The notes under the pieces: model-generated
What the model saw: only the letters and a program-made list of their open reading frames with translations
What the model was told of the DNA's origin: nothing
Databases searched by the model: none
Assembly: GCF_010731575.1 (NCBI RefSeq)
Contig: NZ_AP022617.1
Location: forward strand, 2,480,001-2,544,000
Origin: Mycolicibacterium monacense
GTDB taxonomy: Bacteria > Actinomycetota > Actinomycetes > Mycobacteriales > Mycobacteriaceae
DNA: 64,000 bases
Direction of reading: 5' to 3'
Position numbers and translations under genes: made by a program
Part shown: one piece after another, positions 26,676 through 37,751 of the stretch
Numbering within the stretch: position 1 is the stretch's first letter
Layout: every line of letters starts with the position of its first letter

Positions 26676-27939
26676 ATGTCTGACATCCTCGGTGACCGCC
26701 GGCGGGCGACCTGGTTGCTCGCGCTGCTGATGGCGACGGCGTCGCTGTCGGCGTCGGCCGGTGCCGGCTGCCGCGAATGCGCACGGCCGCAGGCCGATTC
26801 CCCGGTCGCCAGTGCGGCAGCGGTTCGCCCGCCCGCGCCGGCCACGCTGACGGTCAACCCGCCGGCGGCCGCGCAGGACGTCTCCCCCGCGGTGCCAGTG
26901 TTCGTCCGCGCGTCGGCCGGGACGCTCACCGAGGTGCAGATGACCAACGAGGGCGGCCGGGTGATCGCCGGGACGATGACGCCCGACCACAGGATGTGGC
27001 GCCCCGCCGAGGAACTCGGCTACGGCCGCACCTACACCCTCACCGTGCGCAGTCGCGGCGTCGGCGGGATGTCCGCCGCGCAGACGTCGACCTTCTCGAC
27101 CGTTTCGCCGGCCGACCAGACCTCGGTCGAGTTGACCGCCACCTCGGGCCAGGCACTGGCCGACGGCGCCACCTACGGGGTGGGCACCGTCGTGGTGGCC
27201 CGCTTCGACGAGCAGATCGGCGACCGCGCGGCCGCCGAACGACGCCTCGTCGTGACCACCGACCCGCCCGTGACCGGATCCTGGTACTGGGTCGACGACC
27301 AGACCGCCCACTGGCGCCCCGAGCGGTACTTCGCCCCCGGCACGAAGGTCACCGTCGCGGCGAACGTCTACGGCGCCCGACTGGGCGACGGGCTGTACGG
27401 GCAGGACGACCGGCAGGTCTCGTTCCGCATCGGCGACGCCCACGTGTCCATCGCCGACGACACCACCAAACAGGTCAGCGTGTACGACAACGGCGTCCTC
27501 GTCCGCACCATGCCGACCTCGATGGGGATGGGCGGCACCGAGACCATCGGCGGCACCACGCTGTCGTTCTGGACACCCCCGGGCGTCTACACGGTGCTCG
27601 ACAAGGACAACCCGGTGATCATGGACTCCTCGACCTTCGGGCTGCCGACCAATTCACGGCTCGGCTACCGGGAGACCATCTCGTACGCGACGCCGCATCA
27701 GCATCGACGGCATCTACCTGCACCAGTTGGACTCCACGGTGTGGGCGCAGGGCAACACCAACCTCTCGCACGGCTGCCTGAACCTCAACGGCGAGAACGC
27801 CAGGTGGTTCTACGACTTCTCGGTCCCCGGCGACGTGGTCGAGGTCCGCAACACCGGCGGCCCCCGCCTCACCCTCGCCCAGAACGGCGACTGGACGATC
27901 CCCTGGCCGGAATGGCGCAAGGGCAGCGCCCTGCCGTGA
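26676..27939 (+). pseudogene. L,D-transpeptidase, frameshifted before the catalytic Cys
   Basis: Reads as MSDILGDRRRATWLL with a hydrophobic N-terminal export signal, then bacterial Ig-like domains (ARFDEQIGDRAAAERRLVVTT; TVAANVYGARLGDG) and a YkuD domain beginning SFRIGDAHVSIADDTTKQVSVY. The frame breaks at 27693-27694, where one extra C separates YRETISYAT from SIDGIYLHQLD. The catalytic Cys is in the second frame (NLSHGCLNLNGENARW). Deleting one base gives a 420-aa Ldt of normal architecture that makes 3-3 peptidoglycan cross-links. TACCAT at 26633-26638 is a likely -10. Ends 4 nt before the convergent relA. Confidence 0.83.
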
Positions 27940-27943
27940 GCCC

Positions 27944-30364
27944 TCAGGCCGCGCTGGTCACCCGGTACACGTCGTAGACGCCCTCGACGTTGCGCACCAC
28001 CCGCAGCAGGTAGCCGAGGTGCTTGGGGTCGCCCATCTCGAAGGTGAACCGGCTGATCGCCACCCGGTCGTTGGAGGTGGTCACCGACGCCGACAGGATG
28101 TTCACCTTCTCGTCGGCGAGCACGCGCGTCACGTCGGACAGCAGTCGGTGCCGGTCGAGCGCCTCGACCTGGATGGCGACCAGGAACACCGACGACGGCG
28201 ACGGCGCCCACTCCACCTCGATGATGCGTTCGGCCTGCTCCTGCAGGGAGGACGCGTTGGTGCAGTCGGTCCGGTGCACGCTCACCCCGCCACCGCGGGT
28301 GACGAACCCCATGATCTGGTCACCCGGCACCGGGGTGCAGCACTTGGCCAGCTTCGTCAGGACGCCCGGCGCGCCGGGCACCGACACACCGGTGTCGTCG
28401 GTGCTGCGCTGACGGACCGGCATGGTCGCCGGGGTGGACCGTTCGGCGAGTTCGTCCTCGGCGGCGTCGTCGCCACCGAACACCGCGAGCAACCGCTGCA
28501 CGACGTGGCGCGCCGAAATGTGCCCCTCACCGACCGCGGTGTAGAGCGCGGAGACGTCGGCGTAGCGCAGTTCCCGCGCGAGCGACGCCATCGACTCGGC
28601 ATTCATCAAGCGCTGCAACGGAAGTCCGCCGCGTCGTACCTCGCGGCCGATCGCGTCCTTACCGGCTTCGAGCGCCTCCTCGCGGCGTTCCTTGGCGAAC
28701 CACTGCCGGATCTTGGCCTTCGCACGCGGGGACACCACGAAGCTCTGCCAATCCCGCGACGGGCCTGCGCCCTGGGCCTTGGAGGTGAAGATCTCGACGA
28801 CCTCACCGTTTTCGAGTTTGCGTTCCAAGGCGACCAGTCGGCCGTTGACCCGGGCGCCGATGCAGCGGTGGCCGACCTCGGTGTGCACGGCGTAGGCGAA
28901 GTCGACCGGTGTCGAACCGGCGGGCAGCGTGATCACGTCGCCCTTGGGCGTGAAGACGAAGATCTCCTGGACGGCGAGGTCGTAGCGCAGCGACTCCAGG
29001 AACTCACCCGGGTCGGCGGCCTCCCGCTGCCAGTCGAGGAGTTGCCGCATCCACGCCATGTCGTCGATCTCGGCCGCGGTGTGGCCGGCCGGTGAACCGT
29101 TGCGGCCCTTGGACTCCTTGTAGCGCCAGTGCGCGGCGATGCCGTACTCGGCGGTGCGGTGCATGTCGCGGGTGCGGATCTGCACCTCGAGCGGTTTGCC
29201 CTCGGGCCCGACGACCGTGGTGTGCAGCGACTGGTAGACGCCGTAGCGGGGCTGGGCGATGTAGTCCTTGAAGCGCCCCGCCATCGGCTGCCACAGTGAG
29301 TGCACGACACCGACGGCGGCGTAGCAGTCGCGGATCTCGTCGCACAGGATCCGCACACCCACCAGATCGTGGATGTCGTCGAAGTCGCGGCCCTTGACGA
29401 TCATCTTCTGGTAGATCGACCAGTAGTGCTTGGGGCGTCCCTCGACGGTGGCGTTGATCTTGGACTTGGTCAGGGTGTTGACGATCTCCGCGCGGACCTT
29501 GGCCAGATAGGTGTCCCGCGACGGCGCGCGGTCGGCGACCAGGCGCACGATCTCGTCGTACTTCTTCGGATGAAGGATCGCGAACGACAGATCCTCGAGC
29601 TCCCACTTCACCGTGGCCATCCCCAGCCGATGGGCAAGGGGGGCAATGACTTCCAGTGTCTCGCGGGCCTTGCGGGCCTGCTTCTCCGGTGGCAGGAACC
29701 GCATCGTGCGCATGTTGTGCAGCCGGTCGGCGACCTTGATCACCAGCACCCGCGGATCGCGCGCCATCGCGATGATCATCTTGCGGATCGTCTCGCCCTC
29801 GGCGGCGGTGCCCAGTGCCACCTTGTCGAGTTTGGTGACGCCGTCGACGAGGTGGCCGACCTCGGCGCCGAATTCGGCGGTCAGCGCATCGAGGGTGTAC
29901 CCGGTGTCCTCGACGGTGTCGTGCAGCAGCGCGGCGATCAGCGTGGTGGTGTCCATCCCGAGTTCGGCGAGGATGTTGGCCACCGCCAGCGGATGGGTGA
30001 TGTAGGGGTCGCCGGAGCGGCGCATCTGGTCGGCGTGCCGCTCTTCGGCGACCTCGTAGGCACGCTGCAACAGCGTCAGGTCGGCCTTGGGGTAGAACTC
30101 CCGGTGGACCGCCACCAGCGGTTCGAGCACGGGGTTGACCGTGCTGCGCTGTGCGGTCATCCGGCGGGCGAGGCGGGCACGCACCCGCCGCGACGCGCTC
30201 GACGACGTTTTCGGGGCTTCGGTCTTCGAAGCGTCGGTCTTCGAAGCGTCGGTCTTCGAAGCGTCGGTCTTCGAAGCGTCGCCCTTGGGCGGCTCGGGTT
30301 CGGGGATGTCGACGACCGGCAGCGGGGCGGTGATCGGTGCACTCGTGGTCGTGTCGTCCGCCAT
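27944..30364 (-). CDS. relA: Bifunctional (p)ppGpp synthetase/hydrolase
   Basis: 806 aa, long-form RSH: HD hydrolase domain ([16 protein letters not shown]), synthetase domain ([28 protein letters not shown]), TGS ([25 protein letters not shown]), a helical/zinc-finger part ([15 protein letters not shown]) and a C-terminal ACT domain ([16 protein letters not shown]). It makes and degrades (p)ppGpp during starvation. ATG 30364 has GAGGAGG 8 nt upstream. The N-terminal ~60 residues are an unusual low-complexity extension with four repeats of a 5-aa unit. Downstream of apt, as in Rv2583c/Rv2584c. Confidence 0.96.
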   Translation of the reverse strand: MADDTTTSAPITAPLPVVDIPEPEPPKGDASKTDASKTDASKTDASKTEAPKTSSSASRRVRARLARRMTAQRSTVNPVLEPLVAVHREFYPKADLTLLQRAYEVAEERHADQMRRSGDPYITHPLAVANILAELGMDTTTLIAALLHDTVEDTGYTLDALTAEFGAEVGHLVDGVTKLDKVALGTAAEGETIRKMIIAMARDPRVLVIKVADRLHNMRTMRFLPPEKQARKARETLEVIAPLAHRLGMATVKWELEDLSFAILHPKKYDEIVRLVADRAPSRDTYLAKVRAEIVNTLTKSKINATVEGRPKHYWSIYQKMIVKGRDFDDIHDLVGVRILCDEIRDCYAAVGVVHSLWQPMAGRFKDYIAQPRYGVYQSLHTTVVGPEGKPLEVQIRTRDMHRTAEYGIAAHWRYKESKGRNGSPAGHTAAEIDDMAWMRQLLDWQREAADPGEFLESLRYDLAVQEIFVFTPKGDVITLPAGSTPVDFAYAVHTEVGHRCIGARVNGRLVALERKLENGEVVEIFTSKAQGAGPSRDWQSFVVSPRAKAKIRQWFAKERREEALEAGKDAIGREVRRGGLPLQRLMNAESMASLARELRYADVSALYTAVGEGHISARHVVQRLLAVFGGDDAAEDELAERSTPATMPVRQRSTDDTGVSVPGAPGVLTKLAKCCTPVPGDQIMGFVTRGGGVSVHRTDCTNASSLQEQAERIIEVEWAPSPSSVFLVAIQVEALDRHRLLSDVTRVLADEKVNILSASVTTSNDRVAISRFTFEMGDPKHLGYLLRVVRNVEGVYDVYRVTSAA
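30221..30280. repeat. Four perfect 15-bp tandem repeats in relA
   Basis: GGTCTTCGAAGCGTC repeats exactly at 30221, 30236, 30251 and 30266. Being a multiple of three, each copy encodes a D/T-A-S-K-T type pentapeptide in the N-terminal tail of RelA, and copy-number change would keep the frame. This is a coding minisatellite, likely polymorphic between strains. Confidence 0.95.
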
Positions 30365-30419
30365 CAGTACACCTCCTCGTCGTCGCTCGGCGTCGCCGCG
30401 CCGACCTCGAGGATATCCC

Positions 30420-30944
30420 TCACACCGTGTACAGGCTGCTGACAGACAGCGGTTGCACCACCTCACGCCCGCCAAGGGCGGTCAGTTCCAGCACCACTGC
30501 GGCGTGGAGCACGGTGGCGCCGCCGCTGGTGAGGAGCCGATGCGTGGCCGCCACGGTTCCGCCTGTCGCCAGCACGTCGTCGATGATCACGACGCTGCGC
30601 CCGGCGATGTCGAGCCCGTCGGCGGGGATCTCCAGTGTGGCCGACCCGTATTCGAGGTTGTAAGTCTGTGAATGCACCGGGGGCGGCAGCTTGCCCCCCT
30701 TGCGCACCGCGAGGACACCGGTGCCCAGCCGCAGCGCCACCGCGGCGCCCAGCAGGAATCCGCGGGCGTCGATGCCGGCCACCAGGTCGGCCCCTTCGGC
30801 CGTGGCGGCCAGCGCATCGGTGACCGCCATCAGCCCCTCGGCGTCGGCGAGCAGCGGCGTCAGATCCTTGAACTGGATTCCGGGTTCGGGGAAGTCGGGC
30901 ACCTCGCGCATCAGTGACGCGATCACCTTCGAGATGTCGGTCAC
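30420..30944 (-). CDS. apt: Adenine phosphoribosyltransferase
   Basis: 174 aa with the PRPP-binding motif [17 protein letters not shown] and APT features [17 protein letters not shown] and [14 protein letters not shown]. Salvages adenine to AMP. GTG 30944 ([10 protein letters not shown]) overlaps the lipoprotein stop by 4 nt. Between apt and relA there are 55 nt including the relA ribosome-binding site. Confidence 0.94.
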   Translation of the reverse strand: MTDISKVIASLMREVPDFPEPGIQFKDLTPLLADAEGLMAVTDALAATAEGADLVAGIDARGFLLGAAVALRLGTGVLAVRKGGKLPPPVHSQTYNLEYGSATLEIPADGLDIAGRSVVIIDDVLATGGTVAATHRLLTSGGATVLHAAVVLELTALGGREVVQPLSVSSLYTV

Positions 30945-32590
30945 CGTGACAGCCTCCAGCGGTCCATGTTCCAGCCGGCGCCCCATCGGGTGGGGTTGCC
31001 GATCACCGCGTACATCTTCGACGAGGTGAGCAGAGTGCGCTGCTGACGGTACAGCGGCAGGGTCGGCATGTCGGCCCACAGGATCGGCGCGCCCTCACCG
31101 ATCAGCCGGGCGAGCTCCTTGGGATCGTTGCTCACCGCCAGCGAACCGATGATGCCGTCGACGCGCGCGTTGGAGTACCCGCTGAGGTTGTTGCCGTTGC
31201 CGGTGTGCAGCGCGTAGGCGTCCAACGCCGACGAACCGGTCGAACCGCTGCCCGGGGCGCCGCCGGTGCTGGCGAGCAGGACGTCGATCTCGTTGGCGCG
31301 CAGCGTAAGCGGGCCGACCTTCGGGCCGGCGGCGTCGACCACCCGGATACCCGCCGGTTCGCAGGCCCTGGCGATCGTGCCGACGGTCGCGGCCAGTCTG
31401 GCGTTCGGGCTCTGGTAGCCGATGCGCACGGTCAGCGGACGGTTCCCCAGCGCGTCGCGGGCGGCGTTCGGGTTGGCGGCGGTGAACTGACCCACCTCGC
31501 CGGTGGCCTCCGCGGCGGCGAAGGCGTCCTCGTCGGCCGGGTTCAGCCGTGAGTTGGCGATCGGCACATCGGCGTTGCGGGCGATGACGTCGCGCGGTGT
31601 GCAGAAGGCCAGCGCACGCCGGGCCGGTGGAGCGGCGAGCGGGCCGCGTGGGGCGAAGATCAGCTGTTCGACACCCGAGGACGGGCTGTCGGTGCGGACG
31701 TAGTCCTCGGGCATGTTGAGGGTGCCGGAGGATCCGGCGGCGATGTCGACGACGTCGTAGGCGCCCTCGTTCACGCGCTCCTGGATGTCGGCGCCGCGCG
31801 GCCACACCGTGATCCGGTTCGTCACGGGTTTGGCGCCCCACCACTTGTCGTTGGCCACCAGGGTGACGGCGCCCTCGTCGGTCACCGATTCCAGCTTGTA
31901 CGGGCCCGACGACGGGAACTTCTTCAGGTCCTCGTCGTTCAGTCCGGGCTTCAGCTCCCAGGTGGTGTTCCAGGCCTCGGCGATGCGCGCGACGGTCGGC
32001 TGGTCGCCCTTCGTCAGCGCGGTCGTGACGTCGACGCCGAGCTGGTCGGCGAGGACGTGGGACGGCATCAGCGCGGTCGCGCTGAACAGCTGCCCGAAGT
32101 CGACGAATCCGCGGTCCGGCGCGAACGACACCCGCGCGCGTTTCTGGCCCGGGGCGCAGTCCACCGACGCGACGTCGCTGTAACCGCCCCGGTTGGCGGC
32201 GTCGAACTGCGGGAAGCGCCCGGACTGGGAGGCCCAGGCGAGGACCAGGTCGTCGCAGGTCACCGGTTTACCGTCGGAGTAGACGGCCTTGTCGTTGATC
32301 TGGTAGTCGAGCACGAGCGGTGCGCGGCCGACCACCGCGATGGTGCCGAAGTCGTGGTCGCCGACGATCTGACCTTCCGGACCGTGGTAGTTGAACCCGG
32401 TCAGCACGCGGGCGAACGCCTGCGGACCGCCCGACGCCGCACCCGCCACGGTGTTGGTGTTGTAGCTGAGCAGTGCGCCGTCCACGGCATAGTCCACCGA
32501 TTCCGCGGCACCGCCGCAGGAGGACAGCGCGGTGGCCGTCAACGTCGCCGCCGCCGCCGCAGCGGCGGCCCGCCGGATCCGAGCAGGCAT
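30941..32590 (-). CDS. Solute-binding lipoprotein, family 5 (oligopeptide type)
   Basis: 549 aa. Arg/Ala-rich signal peptide with lipobox ALSSC at ~25, then an SBP_bac_5 (DppA/OppA-like) domain. Typical parts are [27 protein letters not shown] and [10 protein letters not shown]. No permease or ATPase genes adjoin it; it sits between secF and apt like Rv2585c. The ligand is unknown. It starts 5 nt after the secF stop, so it belongs to the secD-secF transcription unit. Confidence 0.87.
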   Translation of the reverse strand: MPARIRRAAAAAAAATLTATALSSCGGAAESVDYAVDGALLSYNTNTVAGAASGGPQAFARVLTGFNYHGPEGQIVGDHDFGTIAVVGRAPLVLDYQINDKAVYSDGKPVTCDDLVLAWASQSGRFPQFDAANRGGYSDVASVDCAPGQKRARVSFAPDRGFVDFGQLFSATALMPSHVLADQLGVDVTTALTKGDQPTVARIAEAWNTTWELKPGLNDEDLKKFPSSGPYKLESVTDEGAVTLVANDKWWGAKPVTNRITVWPRGADIQERVNEGAYDVVDIAAGSSGTLNMPEDYVRTDSPSSGVEQLIFAPRGPLAAPPARRALAFCTPRDVIARNADVPIANSRLNPADEDAFAAAEATGEVGQFTAANPNAARDALGNRPLTVRIGYQSPNARLAATVGTIARACEPAGIRVVDAAGPKVGPLTLRANEIDVLLASTGGAPGSGSTGSSALDAYALHTGNGNNLSGYSNARVDGIIGSLAVSNDPKELARLIGEGAPILWADMPTLPLYRQQRTLLTSSKMYAVIGNPTRWGAGWNMDRWRLSR

Positions 32591-32595
32591 CGGGC

Positions 32596-33849
32596 CTACC
32601 GGCCCCGCGAGGTGCGCTTACCCGTGGGTCGACTGGGCCTGCTGGTCGGCCGCGACGGTTTCGCACCGGGCGCTGGCTTGTCGGCCGGGGCGCTGGTGAC
32701 CGGGGCGCTGGCGGCCGTGACCTTCTCCGGCTCGTCGGCCACGGTGTCGTCGTCGACCGGCGCGGTCACCGCCGCCGAGCGGCGGCCCGGCTTGCGCCGG
32801 TTGAGCACGCGGCGGGTGTGGTCACGCACCAGCTGGGTGCGCTCGCGCAGCGACACCAGCAGCGGGGTGGCGAAGAAGATCGACGAGTAGGTGCCCACGA
32901 TCACGCCGACCAGCTGGACCAGCGCCAGATCCATCAGCGTGCCGACACCCAGCAGCCACACCGCGATGACCATCAGCGCGATGATCGGCAGCACCGAGAT
33001 CAGGCTGGTGTTGATCGAGCGCATGAACGTCTGGTTGACCGCGAGGTTGGCCTGTTCGGCGAACGTCCGTCGGGTGGTGTGCTCGAAGCCGTGCGTGTTC
33101 TCCTCGACCTTGTCGAACACGATCACCGTGTCGTACAGCGAGAAGCCGAGGATGGTGAGCAGACCGATCACGGTCGCCGGGCTGACCTCGAAGCCCACCA
33201 GGGAGTACACGCCGGCGGTGACGACCAGGTCGAACAACAGCGTGGCCATCGCCGCGATCGCCATCCACCGTTCGTAGCGGATCCCGATGTAGAGCGAGGC
33301 CAGCACCAGGAACACCGCCAGCGCGATCAGGGCCTTCTTCGTGATCTGGCCGCCCCACGTCTCGGACACCGCCGAATCGCTGATGGCCTGCTCGCTGGGC
33401 TGCCCGTCCTCGCCGATCGGCTGGAAGCGGTCGAACAGCGCGGTCCGCAGCTCGGAGGCCTCGTCGTTGGACAGCGTCTCCGACCGGATCTGGACTGTGG
33501 CCGAGCTACCGCTGCCGACGATGACCACCGACTCCGGCGGCTTGCCGAGGGTCTCGTTGAAGACCGTCTCGACCTGGGTGACCTCGGCGTTGCCGTTGGC
33601 GCCCGCCACCGGCATCCCGACCTTGGTGCCGCCCTCGAAGTCGATGCCGAAGGTGAAGCCGCGGATCAGGATGCTGGCCAGCGCGATGAGGACGATCACC
33701 CCGCTGATGGCGTACCACATCTTGCGGCGCCCGACGACCTCGAACGCGCCGGTGCCCGTGTAGAGCCGGACGAAGAAGCCGTGTTGGGGTGCCGTCTCGG
33801 TGCCCGCCGTCTTGACGGTGTCCTCAGCGGTCTTGTCTTCAGCCGCCAT
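32596..33849 (-). CDS. secF: Protein translocase subunit SecF
   Basis: 417 aa; six membrane segments, with family motifs GFTFGIDFEGGTKVGMPV and ILGFSLYDTVIVFDKVEEN, and a Lys/Arg/Pro-rich C-terminal tail beyond the last helix (~80 residues: RVLNRRKPGRRSAA ...). With SecD it uses the proton gradient to help release exported proteins. It starts 3 nt after the secD stop. Confidence 0.95.
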   Translation of the reverse strand: MAAEDKTAEDTVKTAGTETAPQHGFFVRLYTGTGAFEVVGRRKMWYAISGVIVLIALASILIRGFTFGIDFEGGTKVGMPVAGANGNAEVTQVETVFNETLGKPPESVVIVGSGSSATVQIRSETLSNDEASELRTALFDRFQPIGEDGQPSEQAISDSAVSETWGGQITKKALIALAVFLVLASLYIGIRYERWMAIAAMATLLFDLVVTAGVYSLVGFEVSPATVIGLLTILGFSLYDTVIVFDKVEENTHGFEHTTRRTFAEQANLAVNQTFMRSINTSLISVLPIIALMVIAVWLLGVGTLMDLALVQLVGVIVGTYSSIFFATPLLVSLRERTQLVRDHTRRVLNRRKPGRRSAAVTAPVDDDTVADEPEKVTAASAPVTSAPADKPAPGAKPSRPTSRPSRPTGKRTSRGR

Positions 33850-33852
33850 TGC

Positions 33853-35649
33853 CTATCCCCGTCCCGCGGTCGCGTGTGCGGCCGCCCGTCGTTCGCGCGC
33901 GATCTGCTGGACCGCGCCGAGGCCGTTGAACTTCGGTTTGGCCGCCCACGTCGTCTTCGAGGCCAGGTAGACCAGCGGCCAGGTCACCAGGAACACCACG
34001 ACGACGTCGAGGATCGTGGTCAGCCCGAGCGTGAACGCGAAGCCCTTGACCTGGCCGACGGCCAGGAAGTAGAGCACCGCCGCGGCGAGGAACGTCACCG
34101 CGTTGCCGGACACGATCGTCTTCCGCGCTCTGGCCCAACCGCGCGGGACCGCCGACCGGAACGACCGCCCTTCGCGGATCTCGTCCTTGATGCGTTCGAA
34201 GAACACGACGAAGGAGTCCGCGGTGGTACCGATACCGATGATCAGACCGGCGATCCCGGCCAGGTCGAGGGTGTAGTTGATGTACCGGCCGAGCAGCACC
34301 AATATCGCGAACACCATCGCCCCGGAGGCGACCAGCGACAGCGCGATCAGCACGCCGAGCAAGCGGTAGTACAGCAGCGAGTACAGCAGCACCGCCGCCA
34401 GGCCGACCGCACCGGCGATCAGCCCCGCCTTCAGCGAGGCCAGCCCGAGTGTCGCCGACACCGTCTCGGCTTCGGACGATTCGAACGACAACGGCAGCGA
34501 ACCGTACTTGAGGACGTTGGCGAGTTCACGCGCCGAGTCCGCGGTGAATCGGCCGTTGATCTGGGTGCGCCCACCCGGGATGGCTTCCTGGATCTCGGGG
34601 GCGCTGACCACCTGGGAGTCCAGTGTGAACGCGGTCTGCGTGCCGACGTTGGCGGCGGTGAAATCCGCCCAGATCTTCGCGGCGTCGCTCTTGAACTCGA
34701 GGTCGACGATGTACTCGCCGCGCTGGTTGTCCAGGCCCGAGGACGCGTTGGCGATCTGCTCACCGCTGATGATCGACTTGTTCAGCAGGTACACCGTCTG
34801 CCCGTCGGTCGAGCAGGTGATCAGCGGCAGGTTGGGGTCGTCGTTGCCGGCGAGCACGTCGTCCTCACCGCAGCGGGTGGCCTGGAACTGCAGAGCCAGC
34901 AACTGGATGGACGGATCGGTGCTCTGGCGCAGCTGCTTCTCGTCGGCGATGCGCTGCGCGAGGTCCGCGCGCTTGTTGGGCGGGCCCGGGGTGGGCGACG
35001 GCGCGGGTGTGGCCGGGCCGGCGGGGGCCGGCGGTGCCGGTGCCGGTGAGGGTTCGGTCGGCGACGGGGCCGGCTGCTGCGGGTAGGGCCGGGGCTGCGG
35101 AGCCGGTGGCGTCTCGGCGGGGGGCGCCGCGGGCGGTGGCGCCTGCTCAGGCTGGCCGGGCTGCTGCGGTACCAGTCCGGGTAAGCCGGGCAGACCGGGT
35201 GCCTGCTGGGGTTGGCCTGGCTGAGCGGGCTGGGCGGGTTGTTGACCGTCCCGCGCAGCGGCCGGCTGCGCCTGCATGGCGTGCACGACCGGCCGGATGT
35301 AGAGGCGCGCCGTCTGGCCGAGGTTGCGGGCCTCGTTGCCGTCGTTGCCGGGAACGGTGATGACCAGGTTGTCGCCGTCGACGACGACCTCGGAACCCGA
35401 CACCCCCAGCCCGTCGACACGCGCGCTGATGATCTGCTGGGCCTGGGCCAGCGATTCCCGGCTCGGCGGGGAGCCGTCCGGGGTTCGCGCGGTCAGGGTG
35501 ACGCGGGTACCGCCCTGCAGGTCGATTCCGAGCTTCGGGTCCGCCTTCTTGTCACCGGTCAGGAAGACCAGGAGGAAGGCGCCGACCAGAAGCACAAGGA
35601 AGAGCGACAGATAGCGGGCAGGATGTACCGGCGCCGAAGACGATGCCAC
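33853..35649 (-). CDS. secD: Protein translocase subunit SecD
   Basis: 598 aa; first membrane helix near residues 12-30, first periplasmic domain with [14 protein letters not shown], and C-terminal six-helix half with [27 protein letters not shown]. Residues ~125-225 form a long Pro/Gln/Ala-rich insert ([21 protein letters not shown]) in the periplasmic domain, longer than in Gram-negative SecD but known in mycobacteria. Part of yajC-secD-secF. Confidence 0.95.
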   Translation of the reverse strand: MASSSAPVHPARYLSLFLVLLVGAFLLVFLTGDKKADPKLGIDLQGGTRVTLTARTPDGSPPSRESLAQAQQIISARVDGLGVSGSEVVVDGDNLVITVPGNDGNEARNLGQTARLYIRPVVHAMQAQPAAARDGQQPAQPAQPGQPQQAPGLPGLPGLVPQQPGQPEQAPPPAAPPAETPPAPQPRPYPQQPAPSPTEPSPAPAPPAPAGPATPAPSPTPGPPNKRADLAQRIADEKQLRQSTDPSIQLLALQFQATRCGEDDVLAGNDDPNLPLITCSTDGQTVYLLNKSIISGEQIANASSGLDNQRGEYIVDLEFKSDAAKIWADFTAANVGTQTAFTLDSQVVSAPEIQEAIPGGRTQINGRFTADSARELANVLKYGSLPLSFESSEAETVSATLGLASLKAGLIAGAVGLAAVLLYSLLYYRLLGVLIALSLVASGAMVFAILVLLGRYINYTLDLAGIAGLIIGIGTTADSFVVFFERIKDEIREGRSFRSAVPRGWARARKTIVSGNAVTFLAAAVLYFLAVGQVKGFAFTLGLTTILDVVVVFLVTWPLVYLASKTTWAAKPKFNGLGAVQQIARERRAAAHATAGRG

Positions 35650-35737
35650 GTTGCTTGGGTCCCCTCGGAGTTCAGTTCGTCAGCACCGCAAAGGGTACGT
35701 GCGGCTGCTGAGGGCTTGGCTGTCAGTCTCCCTGTGG

Positions 35738-36091
35738 TCAGTCCCTCTTGGACCGGTCGGGGTCGGACGCGGCGTCGGCGACCGGGCTGTCGAACACCTC
35801 GGTGGCCGCCGAATCGTCGGTGTCGAGTTCGTCGTCGGGGTCGATGCGGTCCCGCACGGCGAGCTTCATCCAGGTGGTGACGACGCCGGGAGCGATCTCC
35901 AGGTGGACGTCGTCGTCGGTGATGCCGGTGATGGTGCCCTGCAGACCGGAGGTGGTGTGGATGCGGTCGCCGATCTGCAGCGATTCGTGCAGGTCGATGG
36001 TGGCCTGCATGGCCTTCTTCTGACGGCGCGAGGCGAAGAACATGAACGCGCCCATGATGATGAGCAGGGGTAGGAATACGACCAGATCCAT
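35738..36091 (-). CDS. yajC: Preprotein translocase subunit YajC
   Basis: 117 aa: N-terminal membrane helix (MDLVVFLPLLIIMGAFMFFASRRQ), the conserved core LQIGDRIHTTSGLQGTITGI, and an acidic Asp/Glu-rich tail. ATG 36091 begins directly at the membrane helix; upstream in-frame sequence is not protein-like. It is the accessory subunit of SecDF and leads the sec transcription unit. Confidence 0.93.
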   Translation of the reverse strand: MDLVVFLPLLIIMGAFMFFASRRQKKAMQATIDLHESLQIGDRIHTTSGLQGTITGITDDDVHLEIAPGVVTTWMKLAVRDRIDPDDELDTDDSAATEVFDSPVADAASDPDRSKRD

Positions 36092-36393
36092 AGCGGCAAG
36101 CGTCTTTCGTTTCGAGGTATTCGCGGTCACGGCGCCCTTGATCCCCCCGGAAAACAGGCGCCTCGTAGTTGACCAGTGTGCCATTGTCCGGGCCTGGGTC
36201 CCCATGCCCCGTCGCCCGGGAGCCCTCGAGGCGGCCGAATCCCACGGAAATCGCACAAATCGCGCGCGCTGGCTGCGTAATCCATAGTCGGGCCCTCCCC
36301 CGACGGTCGTTTCCGGCCGCACATCACCGTGGTGCCGACTAGGCTCGTGCGTGCCCGGAATCGCCGCCACCCATGTGACGCAGGAGTCTTGAC
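36092..36393. other. 302-nt divergent control region yajC / gabT
   Basis: No convincing gene. It should hold both promoters. For gabT, TAGGCT at 36340-36345 is a good -10 candidate about 50 nt before the GTG start. Several short GC-rich repeats are present (GGCGCC, GGGCCC), but no long palindrome was found. Confidence 0.5.
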
Positions 36394-37734
36394 GTGAGCA
36401 CCCTCGAGCAGAGCCGCCACCTCGCCACGGCCATCCCCGGCCCGAAGTCGCAGCAGCTCATCGACCGCAAGGCCGCCGCCGTCTCACGCGGTGTCGGCAC
36501 CACGATGCCGGTGTACGCGGCGCGTGCCCAGGGCGGCATCGTCGAGGACGTCGACGGTAACCGGCTGATCGACCTGGGCTCGGGTATCGCGGTCACCACG
36601 ATCGGCAACGCGGCCCCCCGCGTCGTGGAGGCCGTCGCCGCGCAGGCCGGGCGGTTCACCCACACCTGTTTCATGGTCACGCCGTACGAGGGGTACGTGG
36701 CGGTCGCCGAGGCGCTCAACCGGCTCACCCCCGGTAGCGGCGAGAAACGCTCGGCGCTGTTCAACTCCGGTTCGGAGGCCGTCGAGAACGCCGTCAAGAT
36801 CGCCAGGTCCTACACCCACAAATCCGCGGTGGTGTCCTTCGACCACGCCTACCACGGTCGCACCAACCTGACCATGGCGCTGACCGCCAAGGTGATGCCC
36901 TACAAGCACGGGTTCGGACCGTTCGCGCCGGAGATCTACCGCGCGCCGCTCTCCTACCCCTTCCGCGACGCCGAATTCGGTAAGGAACTGGCGACCGACG
37001 GCGAACTGGCCGCCCGCCGGGCGATCGATGTGATGGACAAGCAGGTCGGCGCCGACAATCTGGCCGCGGTGATCATCGAACCGATCCAGGGCGAGGGTGG
37101 TTTCATCGTCCCGGCGGAAGGCTTCCTGCCCACCCTGCTCGACTGGTGCCGCCGCAACGACGTCGTGTTCATCGCCGACGAGGTGCAGACCGGATTCGCC
37201 CGCACCGGGCGGATGTTCGCATGTGAGCACGAAGGCATCGAACCCGACCTCATCGTGACGGCCAAGGGCATCGCCGACGGTATGCCGTTGTCCGCGGTGA
37301 CGGGCCGCGCCGAGATCATGGACTCTCCGCACGTGTCGGGCCTCGGCGGCACCTACGGCGGCAACCCGGTCGCCTGCGCGGCGGCACTGGCCACCATCGA
37401 GACCATCGAATCCGAGAACCTCGTCGAACGCGCGGCGGCGATCGGGGCGTTGATGAAGGACCGGCTGGGTCGGCTGCAGGCCGAGGACGACCGCATCGGC
37501 GACGTGCGCGGACGCGGCGCCATGATCGCGGTGGAGCTGGTGAAACCGGGCACCACCGAACCGGACGCCGCCCTGGCCAAGGCGCTGGCCGCCGGTGCGC
37601 ACACCGCCGGGGTGATCGTGCTGACGTGCGGCACGTACGGCAACGTGTTGCGTTTCCTACCGCCGTTGGCCATCAGCGACGAGTTGCTCGACGAAGGGCT
37701 CGACGTGGTGGCCGGTCTCCTGCGCGACCTCTGA
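36394..37734 (+). CDS. gabT: 4-aminobutyrate aminotransferase
   Basis: 446 aa, class III PLP aminotransferase: [49 protein letters not shown] and the PLP lysine in [15 protein letters not shown]. Converts GABA and 2-oxoglutarate to succinate semialdehyde and glutamate. GTG 36394 is preceded by GCAGGAG. The aldehyde dehydrogenase follows after 17 nt, forming a GABA/putrescine unit. Rv2589 position. Confidence 0.93.
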   Translation: MSTLEQSRHLATAIPGPKSQQLIDRKAAAVSRGVGTTMPVYAARAQGGIVEDVDGNRLIDLGSGIAVTTIGNAAPRVVEAVAAQAGRFTHTCFMVTPYEGYVAVAEALNRLTPGSGEKRSALFNSGSEAVENAVKIARSYTHKSAVVSFDHAYHGRTNLTMALTAKVMPYKHGFGPFAPEIYRAPLSYPFRDAEFGKELATDGELAARRAIDVMDKQVGADNLAAVIIEPIQGEGGFIVPAEGFLPTLLDWCRRNDVVFIADEVQTGFARTGRMFACEHEGIEPDLIVTAKGIADGMPLSAVTGRAEIMDSPHVSGLGGTYGGNPVACAAALATIETIESENLVERAAAIGALMKDRLGRLQAEDDRIGDVRGRGAMIAVELVKPGTTEPDAALAKALAAGAHTAGVIVLTCGTYGNVLRFLPPLAISDELLDEGLDVVAGLLRDL

Positions 37735-37751
37735 CAGACAAGGAGCACTAC

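Noticed and set aside
30221..30280. Short tandem units as a CRISPR array
   Set aside because: The units are contiguous with no spacers and sit in frame inside relA.
32473..35049. An 858-aa plus-strand open frame opposite secDF
   Set aside because: It is His/Arg/Asp-rich antisense shadow; the minus strand carries canonical SecF and SecD.
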